A DNA stretch of 14,586 bases from CAYNST01 sp964399955 (GTDB lineage: Bacteria; Pseudomonadota; Gammaproteobacteria; Pseudomonadales; Cellvibrionaceae), in contig CAYNST010000087.1 in NCBI GenBank assembly GCA_964399955.1, positions 1 to 14,586 on the forward strand, given 5' to 3'. The translations under genes were made by a program, and so were the position numbers. Positions 1 to 7,541 of this stretch are shown piece after piece. Positions within the stretch are counted from its first letter, which is position 1, and each line of letters begins with the position of its first letter. Below the pieces are notes generated by a model. It had not been told where the DNA came from, made no database searches, and was given only the letters and a program-made list of their open reading frames with translations.

Positions 1-41
1 AGCGCTATCCAGCAGAGCACCTTTGCAAAACTGACGGTCAT
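1..41 (-). CDS. N-terminus of a minus-strand gene leaving the window
   Basis: Only 13 codons are visible, reading MTVSFAKVLCWIA from an ATG at 41-39. The start is supported by an AGGAG ribosome binding site (complement of 48-52) six bases upstream. The short hydrophobic run would suit the beginning of a signal peptide or membrane protein. The product cannot be named. The alternative is that this is chance, since the open stretch is very short. Confidence 0.4.
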   Translation of the reverse strand, partial: MTVSFAKVLCWIA

Positions 42-438
42 GCCTTGCTCCTGTGTTATTGGGTTCATGCTTTGTGCGGCATGCGGCCATAGACTGCGCA
101 GTCTGGATCCGCGTCCGGCGTAGGAGCTATCGAATACGTAACATAGCGGCCAGCCAGCTTTTTTGCCGGGCGACGGGCGACCTGAAGGGACAGGGTGAGC
201 AGCATGCCTTCTAGTGGAGCGCGAACTCCGTCGGCCTAGGGGTGACCGCAGGCATGGATATGTCGCTCGGCACCGAGACCGGCTCCAAACCGGACACGGC
301 TGGTGCAGCGAAGCAGCTAGCCGCGATCAGCCTGCCCCCCACCGCCTACCAGCAAGAGCTTGCTAGAATGATCGAGAGCGCTATCCTAAGAACGAAGCTG
401 CAGCCGAGGCTGAGTCACACAAGCTACTACAGCTATAT
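35..438 (+). pseudogene. Possible decayed plus-strand reading frame, unidentified
   Basis: One frame is open from 35 to a TAG at 212 and again from 215, with a GTG at 242. Its 215-365 stretch has protein-like composition, including PPTAYQQELAR. Near 366 the plausible continuation moves to another frame, reading NDRERYPKNEAAAEAE and ending LLQLYAQ at a stop at 436-438. Joined, these suggest one small protein broken by a stop codon and a single-base frameshift. It converges on and slightly overlaps the end of the response regulator. I recognise no family. A chance open frame in a leader region is the alternative. Confidence 0.28.
91..104. repeat. Perfect 14-bp palindrome
   Basis: AGACTGCGCAGTCT is its own reverse complement with no spacer. 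It lies 50 bp upstream of the minus-strand gene start at 41. That position and symmetry suit a dimeric repressor or activator site, but nothing identifies the protein. Confidence 0.35.
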
Positions 439-1146
439 GCTCAATAGCTCCCGGAGCCTGGCCCCGTTCCTGCGGGAGACTTCAACCACTTTGCCGTCAT
501 TCATGGTGACCTCATAACCTTCGTTGATGGAGCTGTCAATGGCGCTGACAAGATTCAAGTTGACGATGGTCTGCCTGTTGACGCGAAAAAACGGTGGGCT
601 TGGCAACCTCTGATCTACCTGGTTCAGCGATTTCTTAACAAACGCGCTGCCATCGCCGAAGAAAAATCGAGTGTGATTCCTGCAGCATTCCACGACGCCT
701 ATCGAGCCGACTTTTATGAGATAACAGAGATCGCCGTCTTTGACAAAGATTTGGCTGTCTATGGCTAAGGGTGTGGCGTGGTCCGGGATTTCGACCGGCT
801 TTTGACCCAGCTTGGCGATTGCTCGTGCCAGCCGGTCCTGGCTAATCGGTTTGAGCAAATAATCGACTGTCTGGTAGTCAAACGAGTGAATGGCATGCTC
901 AGTATACGCAGTGGTGAAAATAACTTGGGGAGAATAATCAAGACTTTCCAAAAGCTCAAAGCCGGACTCCGCCGGCATGTGAATATCCAGAAATAACAGG
1001 TCTGGCCGGTGCTCGGATATAAATGTGCGCGCCTGGTCGGCCCCCGCAGCGGAGCCTATGACATCAATTGTCTTAGCGTGGGCTTTCAACATCCTGACCA
1101 GCCCCTCTCGCGCCAAGCGGGAATCGTCAATCACCAGCGTTTTCAC
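433..1146 (-). CDS. LytTR-family response regulator (LytR/AlgR type)
   Basis: This is a cytoplasmic DNA-binding response regulator of 237 residues, the usual family length. The receiver domain (about 1-115) shows the acidic pair at D7/D8, the phospho-acceptor D54 in LFLDIHMP, a TTAY switch region at 78-81 and the conserved K99 in LLKP. The LytTR DNA-binding domain (about 130-236) carries the typical FFRVNRQTIVNLNLV stretch. The start is a GTG that overlaps the kinase stop codon. A strong AGGAGG site (complement of 1151-1156) lies inside the kinase gene four bases upstream, so the two are co-transcribed and probably translationally coupled. The kinase at 1143-2372 is its expected partner. Targets are unknown; the divergent GH9 gene beyond the kinase is the nearest candidate. 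Confidence 0.95.
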   Translation of the reverse strand: MKTLVIDDSRLAREGLVRMLKAHAKTIDVIGSAAGADQARTFISEHRPDLLFLDIHMPAESGFELLESLDYSPQVIFTTAYTEHAIHSFDYQTVDYLLKPISQDRLARAIAKLGQKPVEIPDHATPLAIDSQIFVKDGDLCYLIKVGSIGVVECCRNHTRFFFGDGSAFVKKSLNQVDQRLPSPPFFRVNRQTIVNLNLVSAIDSSINEGYEVTMNDGKVVEVSRRNGARLRELLSI

Positions 1147-2372
1147 GCTACCTCCTGAGGCAGAGTCAGCGTTGCTATGAACACTGTGGTTGATGTATAC
1201 GTACGCAATGTTGCTTCATTTCCGTACAGAAGTTGCAGGCGCTGCTGAATATTCTGAAGGCCCAGCCCCGTACTTTCAGATTGAATTCGACGGACGTTTA
1301 CCGGGTTTTCGACGGTCAGAGTCAGGTGATTGCCTATGGCTTCAGCGCGAACCACAAGCGTGGAGGGCCCGTTCATATGATCAAGCCCATGCTTCACGGC
1401 GTTCTCCACCAGTAGTTGGAGCGTCATTGGAGGAATAAGGAATCTTTGTAGCCTATCATCCGCAGTCAATTGGAAATTTAACCGGTCCTCCATCTGGACA
1501 GCAACAACTTCAATGTACCGACGGACCACCGTGATTTCTTCACCCAAGGATACTTTTGTTCGCTTTCCGCTGTCGAGGGAATACCGGAGGATCTCTGATA
1601 ATGAAGTAATTGTGCTATCCGCAAGGCCAGGACTCTCGTGAATCAAGAAGCGAATATTGTTTAAGCTGTTGAAGAGAAAATGCGGATTCAGCTGGTGAGT
1701 CAGGCTGGTAATCTGGGCTTGTTTCAATCCATTTTCCAGTTTCAGTTTGTCGAGTTCCGCCTGCCGGGCGCGCACGCCAATCACGATGCTGATGTAAATA
1801 AAGATCCATGTGCAGGCAAATAAAAGTGAAGACAGCGTACCGAAGGCAGTTAAACGTGCGAGCTGGTGGCCCACGGTTGTATGGAACTTGGCCAGAAAAT
1901 CCGGGCTAAAAAGATAATCCCAGAAGAAGGGAAGAGTGCAGGCCAGAGAGAACAGCGTTGAACCAACTGCTATCAAAGCTGCGTATGCCAGGCCGACGGT
2001 GACAAGAACGCTTATTTTGAGGCGCGACCATTGATGGATCTGACAGTGGTATCTGAAGCAGAGTACCCCGAAGGTGAATGCCGGTAACCAGGCGATGTGG
2101 CTTGCAACATCAAAAAGGCGTTTTTCGCCCCACGCAAGTATTGTAGCCCCGTTTGTCAGCGTGATGAAAAGAAGCAGAAGGCCGTGGTAGAGCCAGAATT
2201 TTCTATCTCTCGGAATGAGTTTGTCGACGAGCCTGATCAACGGATTTCTCTGTTTTTGGTTTAGGCAAATCAGTATACCGAATTCAGAGCATGCGGAAAA
2301 TGAAGGCACGGACCGTTTTTTTGGAAGCTCTTTGAGCCGGACTCCGGAGAGAGACTCCTGCCTTCCACCCAT
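1143..2372 (-). CDS. Sensor histidine kinase, LytS/AlgZ (FimS) type
   Basis: An inner-membrane histidine kinase with a His_kinase (PF06580) core. Four hydrophobic segments lie at about 60-80, 92-108, 120-147 and 174-200. A short helical linker leads to the signature HQLNPHFLFNSLNNI (226-240), with H231 in the NPHFLFN box. The N-box is LVENAVKHG (321-329) and the glycine box is TGLGLQNIQQRL (368-379). It phosphorylates the downstream LytTR regulator, whose gene overlaps its 3' end. No extracellular sensor domain is visible, so the signal is probably sensed in the membrane. The ATG at 2372 lacks a convincing ribosome site and adds an unusual polar leader. A TTG at 2240 would give a 365-residue protein closer to family length, so the start is uncertain. 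Confidence 0.93.
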   Translation of the reverse strand: MGGRQESLSGVRLKELPKKRSVPSFSACSEFGILICLNQKQRNPLIRLVDKLIPRDRKFWLYHGLLLLFITLTNGATILAWGEKRLFDVASHIAWLPAFTFGVLCFRYHCQIHQWSRLKISVLVTVGLAYAALIAVGSTLFSLACTLPFFWDYLFSPDFLAKFHTTVGHQLARLTAFGTLSSLLFACTWIFIYISIVIGVRARQAELDKLKLENGLKQAQITSLTHQLNPHFLFNSLNNIRFLIHESPGLADSTITSLSEILRYSLDSGKRTKVSLGEEITVVRRYIEVVAVQMEDRLNFQLTADDRLQRFLIPPMTLQLLVENAVKHGLDHMNGPSTLVVRAEAIGNHLTLTVENPVNVRRIQSESTGLGLQNIQQRLQLLYGNEATLRTYTSTTVFIATLTLPQEVA

Positions 2373-2588
2373 CGCAACCAGCCGCTTACACCCGTAGATC
2401 GCCGTTCAGCACCGAATAACCCTCGCAACCTCCTAGTTATCAGATAATGCCCCTGAGCCTCAGGCCCGCTTCAGAGCCTGCTACCACCTCAAGGCCTGGT
2501 TCCCGTCCTGGGGTTCGGCGGGAGAAGCAACCCCTGGAAGGCGTTAGCAAACCAACACCAATAAACAGACTGTGCGGGTATTACGTCA
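2373..2588. promoter_or_regulatory. Divergent intergenic region between kinase and GH9 gene
   Basis: This 216-bp gap must hold the promoter of the GH9 gene and probably that of the two-component operon. It contains a perfect 6-1-6 inverted repeat, CCTGAG-C-CTCAGG, at 2452-2464. That repeat is a candidate operator or part of a short leader hairpin. No clear -35/-10 pair stands out on either strand, and the GH9 start lacks a strong ribosome site. Confidence 0.4.
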
Positions 2589-4484
2589 ATGAATGGGACG
2601 ACTATCAATAGGGCACCAATATTAGCTACTATCCTGCTCATAGCGGCGGCCTGTTCCACTACTGCCCCGGGGGATTCGGTTGCCGGACCAAGAGGTGATG
2701 ACGGGTCGCAATTGGACAGTCCGTTCCGGTTGAATTATGCCGGATACCTGCCCTTGCAGGACAAGTTGGCAATCTACCTCACGACACTGGAGAGCCCTCT
2801 TTCTTGGACCTTGATAGATGATAGGGGAGAGGTAGTCTTCAGTGGAGTTTCAACCGATCAGCGAGTGAACGACCACGCGTCCGGCGATACCTTTTACATC
2901 CTTGATTTTTCGGAATATCAACAAGTTGGCGAAGGTTACCGGATAACAGTTGGCAGGCATCAATCAGCCCCGTTCGACATAAAAGACAACCCGTACGGGG
3001 ACTTGATATACGAATTTTTTGATTACTTTCAAGATCACAGAAGGTCAGGCGACGTATTCGACCGCCATGTGGATAACTGGACGGATCACTCTGTATCGTT
3101 CAACTACGTGGCTGACGCTGGAGACAAGGCCGGCTACTACACCGTGAATGCGGCGGAAGCTCAATGGCACCTGATCAACGCCTTGGAAAGCTACCCGGAA
3201 ATCAACGATTTTTTCCACGCCCACTCCGGGGAGATAGCCAAGGTTTACGATGAACTGGTGTTCATGAGTGACCCTTTGGACAAAGTGATCTTTCCGGGGG
3301 AGACACTGGCTGTTGGAAAATTTCATACCAATTCCAATGACACCAATATGAAATGCCCTGGTAGCCGAGGCACAAGTGGCCCTTGCGTGTCAAAACCGGA
3401 AACAAAAGCGACCTTTGCCGTGGCTCGCACTCTGGCGGCGATGGCCCGCCTGCACCAGCGCTACGGCAGCGCGGACAAATCTGCCCGCGACTATTTGCTC
3501 GCAAAGCAGGCGCTCGAGAATGCCGAAGAGACTCCTTACACATGCTTATCTTGGGACGCCTTTGGTGGCGAAGGTGGCTATTATCCTAATAACGATAATT
3601 GGAGCTTGTGGCGTGACCCACGGGCACACCGGGACCCTTGCGCTTCGGGGCCTGTCGCGGATCCAAAAGACAATAACATCAACGATGACCATTATGCGGC
3701 CATTGTGGAGGTGTATCTGGCGGCGGAGAAATTGGGATTATCTGAAGATGCCAGCAGGTTGAAACCCAGGATCGAACGCCATTCACACCACCAACGAGTG
3801 GACAAATTCTACTGGGGCGCTGTATCGACTGAAGGAACTCTCTCCCTGTTGACCCATCGTCCCGAAGGCATGAACCTTGAGCAGGCAGAACGCAATGTTT
3901 TTTCCTATGCAGACAAAGTACTGGAATATCAAAGTGTAGGATACCCAGGTGTTACTTTTGATGCTCAATCAAGTGAGTGGAATACGGGTGATGCAGACGA
4001 TAAAGGCAACAATTTCCGCTGGGGATCCAATCGAATGCAGCTGAACGACGCCCGGATACTGATGATGGCGGCAAGACTGAAATATGAAGAAAAGTATTTT
4101 CGAGCGGCGGAAAGATACACCAACGGCGTTTTGCGGGTTATGGATCAGCTTGCGGGCACAAATGCGGTGGCCCTGGCCATGTTCACCGCCGGCGATTACC
4201 CGAAGATTGAGCACGCCGTCAGACGCACCCATGATGCCAACGCACCTGATAGTGAAAGCGGCAAGTTGGTGGTGGGTCCCAACAACTGGACCAACTCCAA
4301 TGACGCGGCAATGCCGCCCTTTGGTACTCAACCAGGTATGAAGAGTTTTTCGATTCACGGCACCGGCTGGGCTTCTCGTGAGGTATTCATCGACGGCAAT
4401 GCCTCTCTTGTCCCAGTAGCCTATTTTACTGTGAAGGTCGCCCCAAGGTACTTAGAGGCTGCAACGACGGGGGCGGAAAATTGA
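2589..4484 (+). CDS. Glycoside hydrolase family 9 lipoprotein (CelD_N-GH9)
   Basis: A 631-residue predicted surface or periplasmic lipoprotein hydrolase. Residues 1-22 form a lipoprotein signal peptide with lipobox IAAAC and acylated Cys22. Residues 46-132 match the immunoglobulin-like CelD_N domain that precedes many GH9 modules, beginning FRLNYAGYLP. The GH9 (alpha/alpha)6 barrel follows. The DAGD motif (176-179) supplies the catalytic base and water-binding aspartates, and E598 in SREVFIDGNASLV matches the general-acid glutamate near the end. WGSNRMQLNDARIL (478-491) matches the conserved late helix. The usual HPHHR motif is not evident; HAVRRTHDANAP sits there instead. GH9 enzymes cut beta-1,4-glucans, but some Vibrionaceae members are exo-beta-glucosaminidases, so the substrate is open. 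No CBM is present. It is transcribed divergently from the kinase. Confidence 0.85.
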   Translation: MNGTTINRAPILATILLIAAACSTTAPGDSVAGPRGDDGSQLDSPFRLNYAGYLPLQDKLAIYLTTLESPLSWTLIDDRGEVVFSGVSTDQRVNDHASGDTFYILDFSEYQQVGEGYRITVGRHQSAPFDIKDNPYGDLIYEFFDYFQDHRRSGDVFDRHVDNWTDHSVSFNYVADAGDKAGYYTVNAAEAQWHLINALESYPEINDFFHAHSGEIAKVYDELVFMSDPLDKVIFPGETLAVGKFHTNSNDTNMKCPGSRGTSGPCVSKPETKATFAVARTLAAMARLHQRYGSADKSARDYLLAKQALENAEETPYTCLSWDAFGGEGGYYPNNDNWSLWRDPRAHRDPCASGPVADPKDNNINDDHYAAIVEVYLAAEKLGLSEDASRLKPRIERHSHHQRVDKFYWGAVSTEGTLSLLTHRPEGMNLEQAERNVFSYADKVLEYQSVGYPGVTFDAQSSEWNTGDADDKGNNFRWGSNRMQLNDARILMMAARLKYEEKYFRAAERYTNGVLRVMDQLAGTNAVALAMFTAGDYPKIEHAVRRTHDANAPDSESGKLVVGPNNWTNSNDAAMPPFGTQPGMKSFSIHGTGWASREVFIDGNASLVPVAYFTVKVAPRYLEAATTGAEN

Positions 4485-4651
4485 TGAAGTAATGCCGGCT
4501 GACTTGTCTTGCGACGGAAGTGCGTGGCGCAGGGTCGTGTTGCGGACGTTTTTTATGAGCCGGTAGGTTTAGCCGCGCAGGTTTCATTCTTGGGGGGCTG
4601 CGCGATTCAATTCAAAGCTAAGCGGCCTGCTAGGTTTGGTAGCGGAAGCTG

Positions 4652-4686
4652 GTGGGCCTGGTTGAATGTTTGCATGTCAGGCCCAC
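4652..4686. terminator. Inverted repeat between convergent genes, possible terminator
   Basis: GTGGGCCTG at 4652-4660 pairs perfectly with CAGGCCCAC at 4678-4686 around a 17-base loop. It lies between the convergent GH9 and metalloprotease genes. There is no strong T-run on either side, so a bidirectional terminator is only a suggestion. Confidence 0.35.
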
Positions 4687-4718
4687 ATCTTCTCTGAGTG
4701 GGTTGGTTGTAGAGGCGT

Positions 4719-4741
4719 GCCCTGTTCTAAATGAGCAGGGC
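4719..4741. terminator. Short-loop hairpin between convergent genes, possible terminator
   Basis: GCCCTGTTC and GAGCAGGGC form a nine-pair stem with one G-T wobble around the five-base loop TAAAT. It lies 47 bp beyond the stop of the minus-strand metalloprotease and about 235 bp beyond the GH9 stop. A T-rich stretch precedes rather than follows it on the minus strand, so it is not a canonical intrinsic terminator. Confidence 0.4.
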
Positions 4742-4787
4742 GTCCAACAAAAACCACTTCGCCTCATTTACAGTTGCTGATAATTAC

Positions 4788-6554
4788 TCAGCGCCGCTCG
4801 ACCACCAGGTTATCTATAAATATATCGCGCGAGCGATCCGGGCCTAAGAAGAGCAGGCGCGCACTGGTAATGGGGCCCTCTGCGTTAATCGCAAACTCAT
4901 CAGTTAAGGATTGCCAGGTGTTGGCTGCTACAGAGGTTCCACCCAGGCTCATCCACTGTCCTCCTCGATTGTCTACGTAGTACAGCCAGACTTGCACCGT
5001 ATCCTGGGAGCCCGCCGCCCCTGAAACACGAACAGAGGTGCTCAAGTGGTAGCGCTCGCCGCTTTGCAAACTACCGGCGACGTCGAGTGATGGGCCGGAA
5101 GTTTTCCCGGTTCGGCGGCTGGTACGCAAGCTGAAACGTCCTTGAGCAGCCGTGTAAGAATAGGACAATGTTCCTCCAAAGGCCGCCTGCCACCCGTTGG
5201 CCGATAATTCAAACTGCTCATTGATGACCGGGGTGGGTGACGGCGCGGTTGGCCTGGGCGCTGCCACCTCCACCAGTGATACGCTGTCGGCAATGATATC
5301 CACACCCGCCTGTGGCCCATATATGAGCAATCCCGTTACCGCGTTGGAGTCAAGGGTAAAGTCCCGCGTCACAGCAGTCAGCTCGTTGGCCGTGACCGAT
5401 ACCGGGTCCAGATAAATATAACGGCTGCCGCTGGCGTCCTGTACGGACAAGGCAATGCGGATGTTATCCCGAGTGCCGCCGCGAATACCAAACTTTGCAC
5501 TCAGCCGGTATCTGCCGCCCTCTTTTAATTTGCCGGTCAGGCGCTGATAAGCATCACCATAGGACTGGCTGCGATTGGTGACCAGCAAGGCGCTGTCGGT
5601 GCAGGTGCCATTGGCATAACTCAGCAGAGCAAGCCGGGATGCGCCCAACGCGCTGCTCCAACCGCCCAGTGAATTGAATTCACCATTTTCCAGCAGGTTG
5701 CCCGACACCTCACTTTTGCCACAGCTGGGAGGTGCACTTCCGCTATCGCCATTATCAACCGTGGCCACTGTCGGCATGAAAGCGGCTATCTGACTGGCCA
5801 GTTGATTCAAGTTGGTTGCAGAATCGGCCCCGTCGCGTCTCGCAGCGTCCACACCGCACGCCATGCCTTGACAGGAGGTGAGCCTGGGGTTGGAAAACAC
5901 CGGCAACTGGTTGCGCGTGCCGTAGGACTGCGGGTAGGCCATCACCGTTGCAAAAAGGCCTTGCACACCATGGCCCCTGGCCCAGGGCCACAAGCCACCG
6001 CCGGTCCCCTGTGCATAGGAATGGCCCAAACCCATGTTGTGGCCAACTTCGTGGGCAAAGGTGCTGACGCCACAGTCAATACCCACCAAATTGAAGCCCG
6101 CCGCCGCAGCGTTGTTATAAAATCGGCCGGTTCTGCCATCACCCGATGGAATATAACCCACGCCACAGACGTAGCCTGTTCCCGTGCCTTGTCTCAGGTT
6201 CAAAAGCGTTACAATATCGGCCCCATATTTACGTCGCAGCTGGGCAACCGTGGCGTTTTGCCGCAACTGCTGCAGATTGTTGCTGGTGACATTGGTATAG
6301 GGAGCATTGATCATCTCGGCGCCAACAACTCTCAATTGAATGTCTACTTTACTGTTGACGTAAGCCTGGTTTGTGTAAGCAATATAAGAGGCAATGCGAG
6401 CGTTGATGTCTGCTCCATTACGGGTTTGAAGCGCCTGGGGGGTATAGAGTACCAGTACATCAACCACATTGGCGGCCAGCGCCTGGGGAGAGGCAAGCAA
6501 GCCTATGCTTAGCGCGGCCCCCATTATTAATCCTGCAAATCCAGTGTTCTTCAT
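4788..6554 (-). CDS. Secreted metzincin-type zinc metalloprotease with two C-terminal CBM4/9-like modules
   Basis: A 588-residue secreted protease. Residues 1-27 are a Sec signal peptide ending ALA. The catalytic domain (about 28-262) starts directly with NVVDVLVLYTPQAL, as in M12B/M72-like bacterial reprolysins. It holds the zinc motif HEVGHNMGLGH (168-178) with catalytic E169 and a Met-turn TVMAY around M205. Two beta-sandwich modules follow, about 284-430 and 443-588, each running from an N-terminal LENGEFN/INEQFEL-like start to a D-S/N-hydrophobic end, resembling CBM_4_9. A Pro-rich linker separates them. No propeptide is encoded between signal peptide and catalytic domain. The upstream gene appears to supply it in trans. 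I chose the ATG at 6554, which gives a clean signal peptide; a TTG at 6584 overlaps the upstream stop codon and is the alternative. Type II secretion is likely. Confidence 0.88.
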   Translation of the reverse strand: MKNTGFAGLIMGAALSIGLLASPQALAANVVDVLVLYTPQALQTRNGADINARIASYIAYTNQAYVNSKVDIQLRVVGAEMINAPYTNVTSNNLQQLRQNATVAQLRRKYGADIVTLLNLRQGTGTGYVCGVGYIPSGDGRTGRFYNNAAAAGFNLVGIDCGVSTFAHEVGHNMGLGHSYAQGTGGGLWPWARGHGVQGLFATVMAYPQSYGTRNQLPVFSNPRLTSCQGMACGVDAARRDGADSATNLNQLASQIAAFMPTVATVDNGDSGSAPPSCGKSEVSGNLLENGEFNSLGGWSSALGASRLALLSYANGTCTDSALLVTNRSQSYGDAYQRLTGKLKEGGRYRLSAKFGIRGGTRDNIRIALSVQDASGSRYIYLDPVSVTANELTAVTRDFTLDSNAVTGLLIYGPQAGVDIIADSVSLVEVAAPRPTAPSPTPVINEQFELSANGWQAAFGGTLSYSYTAAQGRFSLRTSRRTGKTSGPSLDVAGSLQSGERYHLSTSVRVSGAAGSQDTVQVWLYYVDNRGGQWMSLGGTSVAANTWQSLTDEFAINAEGPITSARLLFLGPDRSRDIFIDNLVVERR

Positions 6555-6580
6555 GATACAACCCACCGTGCAATGTAAAA

Positions 6581-7291
6581 TCAAATAATAGGTGGAGGCG
6601 ACATTTCCTCCGCCGGCTCAAGCAGAATTCCGTCATCGATGTGAGCCTGCCTGGAAAGAATTTCTCCTTCATCGATCAGCGTTGCCTGCCCAGTGATATT
6701 GTTGATTACCGCAGAAAAACTTCCCGTTTCACTAAATATCACCAAGTGCGTTTCATGCTCACCCTGACTGAGTATGAATCCCGCATCCGGGTGGGAATCC
6801 GCAAGGTCGCCCTGCCAAACCTTTACCCCTAACGGGTCGTTATAGGTGGATAAAACCTGCGCCTCCAACGCCGAGCGCAGATGGGGAATGGGAAATATCA
6901 GCGTTTGGCCAACACGCAGACGCTGCAAATTCTCTGAATCAATCTGCAAAACAGTTGCGGGAACTCCGTCAATTTCTGTTGCCGAAAAGTGCCCATCCAC
7001 TGACCAAAATTCCACTGTGTCCGGCCAGTTTGACGGGTCATCTCCCGTTGGATCAGGTGGGGCAAGCCCATAGTCGTTGTCTTGCGGACTTCCGCCTGCT
7101 GCGGCTCCACCTACAGCATGCCTGGAAGAGGCGACGACCTGACGCGCACCGCTAGGCTGGTGCGCTGAAGTAGAAACCAGCGGAGCCGAGTATCCGCTTG
7201 ATGTGGAGCTTGAGCCAGCGTCTTGCCAGGCAGGAACAGTCAGGAAATAACCTGTCGCCAAGGCTCCTCCGATCAGGAGAAATTTATTCAT
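6581..7291 (-). CDS. Membrane-anchored metalloprotease prodomain-like protein (CpaB-like chaperone/inhibitor candidate)
   Basis: A 236-residue protein. Residues 4-19 form one N-terminal membrane anchor, followed by a low-complexity Ser/Gly/Ala/Pro linker (about 24-90). A folded domain (about 92-220) includes ATVLQIDSENLQRLRVGQTL, IFPIP and then VWQGDLAD and VIFSETGSFSAVINNITG. That order (hydrophobic 'L..LR.G..L.FPIP', then 'G.L', then 'G.FSA.I') resembles the prodomain normally fused to M12B-like metalloproteases. The next gene is exactly such a protease lacking its prodomain, 26 bp downstream. The arrangement parallels Acinetobacter CpaB, the inner-membrane chaperone of the secreted protease CpaA. 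I therefore infer folding, secretion or inhibition of the downstream enzyme in the periplasm. The start at 7291 has a GAGG site six bases upstream; an upstream in-frame start at 7390 does not. The assignment rests on pattern, not a search. Confidence 0.65.
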   Translation of the reverse strand: MNKFLLIGGALATGYFLTVPAWQDAGSSSTSSGYSAPLVSTSAHQPSGARQVVASSRHAVGGAAAGGSPQDNDYGLAPPDPTGDDPSNWPDTVEFWSVDGHFSATEIDGVPATVLQIDSENLQRLRVGQTLIFPIPHLRSALEAQVLSTYNDPLGVKVWQGDLADSHPDAGFILSQGEHETHLVIFSETGSFSAVINNITGQATLIDEGEILSRQAHIDDGILLEPAEEMSPPPII

Positions 7292-7439
7292 TGGCCACCT
7301 CGAATTTGAAACTCTCTCGTCAAAAGAACCCGCATAATTCAGCCCTTCGCCGGCCGATAGAGCAACCAGATAATTTGAGAATTCAGGCACTCAATAATCA
7401 GCTTAAATCAACAAATAATTAAATGCTTTTGGGTGTGAT

Positions 7440-7452
7440 CTGCATGATGCAG
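7440..7452. repeat. Perfect palindrome CTGCAT-G-ATGCAG
   Basis: Six-base arms around a single G, about 150 bp upstream of the chaperone gene start on its 5' side. It could be an operator for the chaperone/protease operon. No regulator is identified. Confidence 0.3.
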
Positions 7453-7515
7453 AGAATAGCTGCGCGTCACACTTTCACTGATGTTAGAGAATCAATCGAG
7501 ATAACCGCAGGAAAG

Positions 7516-7541
7516 GCAGATTATAAAAGTTCATAATCTGC
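7516..7541. repeat. Perfect 9-bp inverted repeat
   Basis: GCAGATTAT at 7516-7524 is the exact reverse complement of ATAATCTGC at 7533-7541, with the eight-base spacer AAAAGTTC. It could be an operator upstream of the protease operon, or a hairpin in a transcript crossing this gap. Confidence 0.4.

Noticed and set aside
2401..2410. GCCGTTCAGC resembling an AlgR-type CCGTTCGTC box
   Set aside because: The match is partial and single, and the LytTR protein here need not share AlgR specificity.
2511..2522. GGGTTCGGCGGG shared with 10607-10618
   Set aside because: A GC-rich 12-mer occurring twice in 14.6 kb with no shared flanking sequence is plausibly chance.
4509..4697. 62-codon plus-strand open frame after the GH9 gene
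   Set aside because: It runs through the inverted repeat at 4652-4686, lacks a ribosome site and has no recognisable features.
5802..6512. 236-codon plus-strand open frame inside the protease gene
   Set aside because: It is antisense to the zinc-protease catalytic domain, whose family identity is clear, and shows no family pattern of its own.
7433..7475. TGTGATC and GTCACAC as a possible CRP site
   Set aside because: The half-sites are not spaced as TGTGA-N6-TCACA, so this is not a credible CRP operator.
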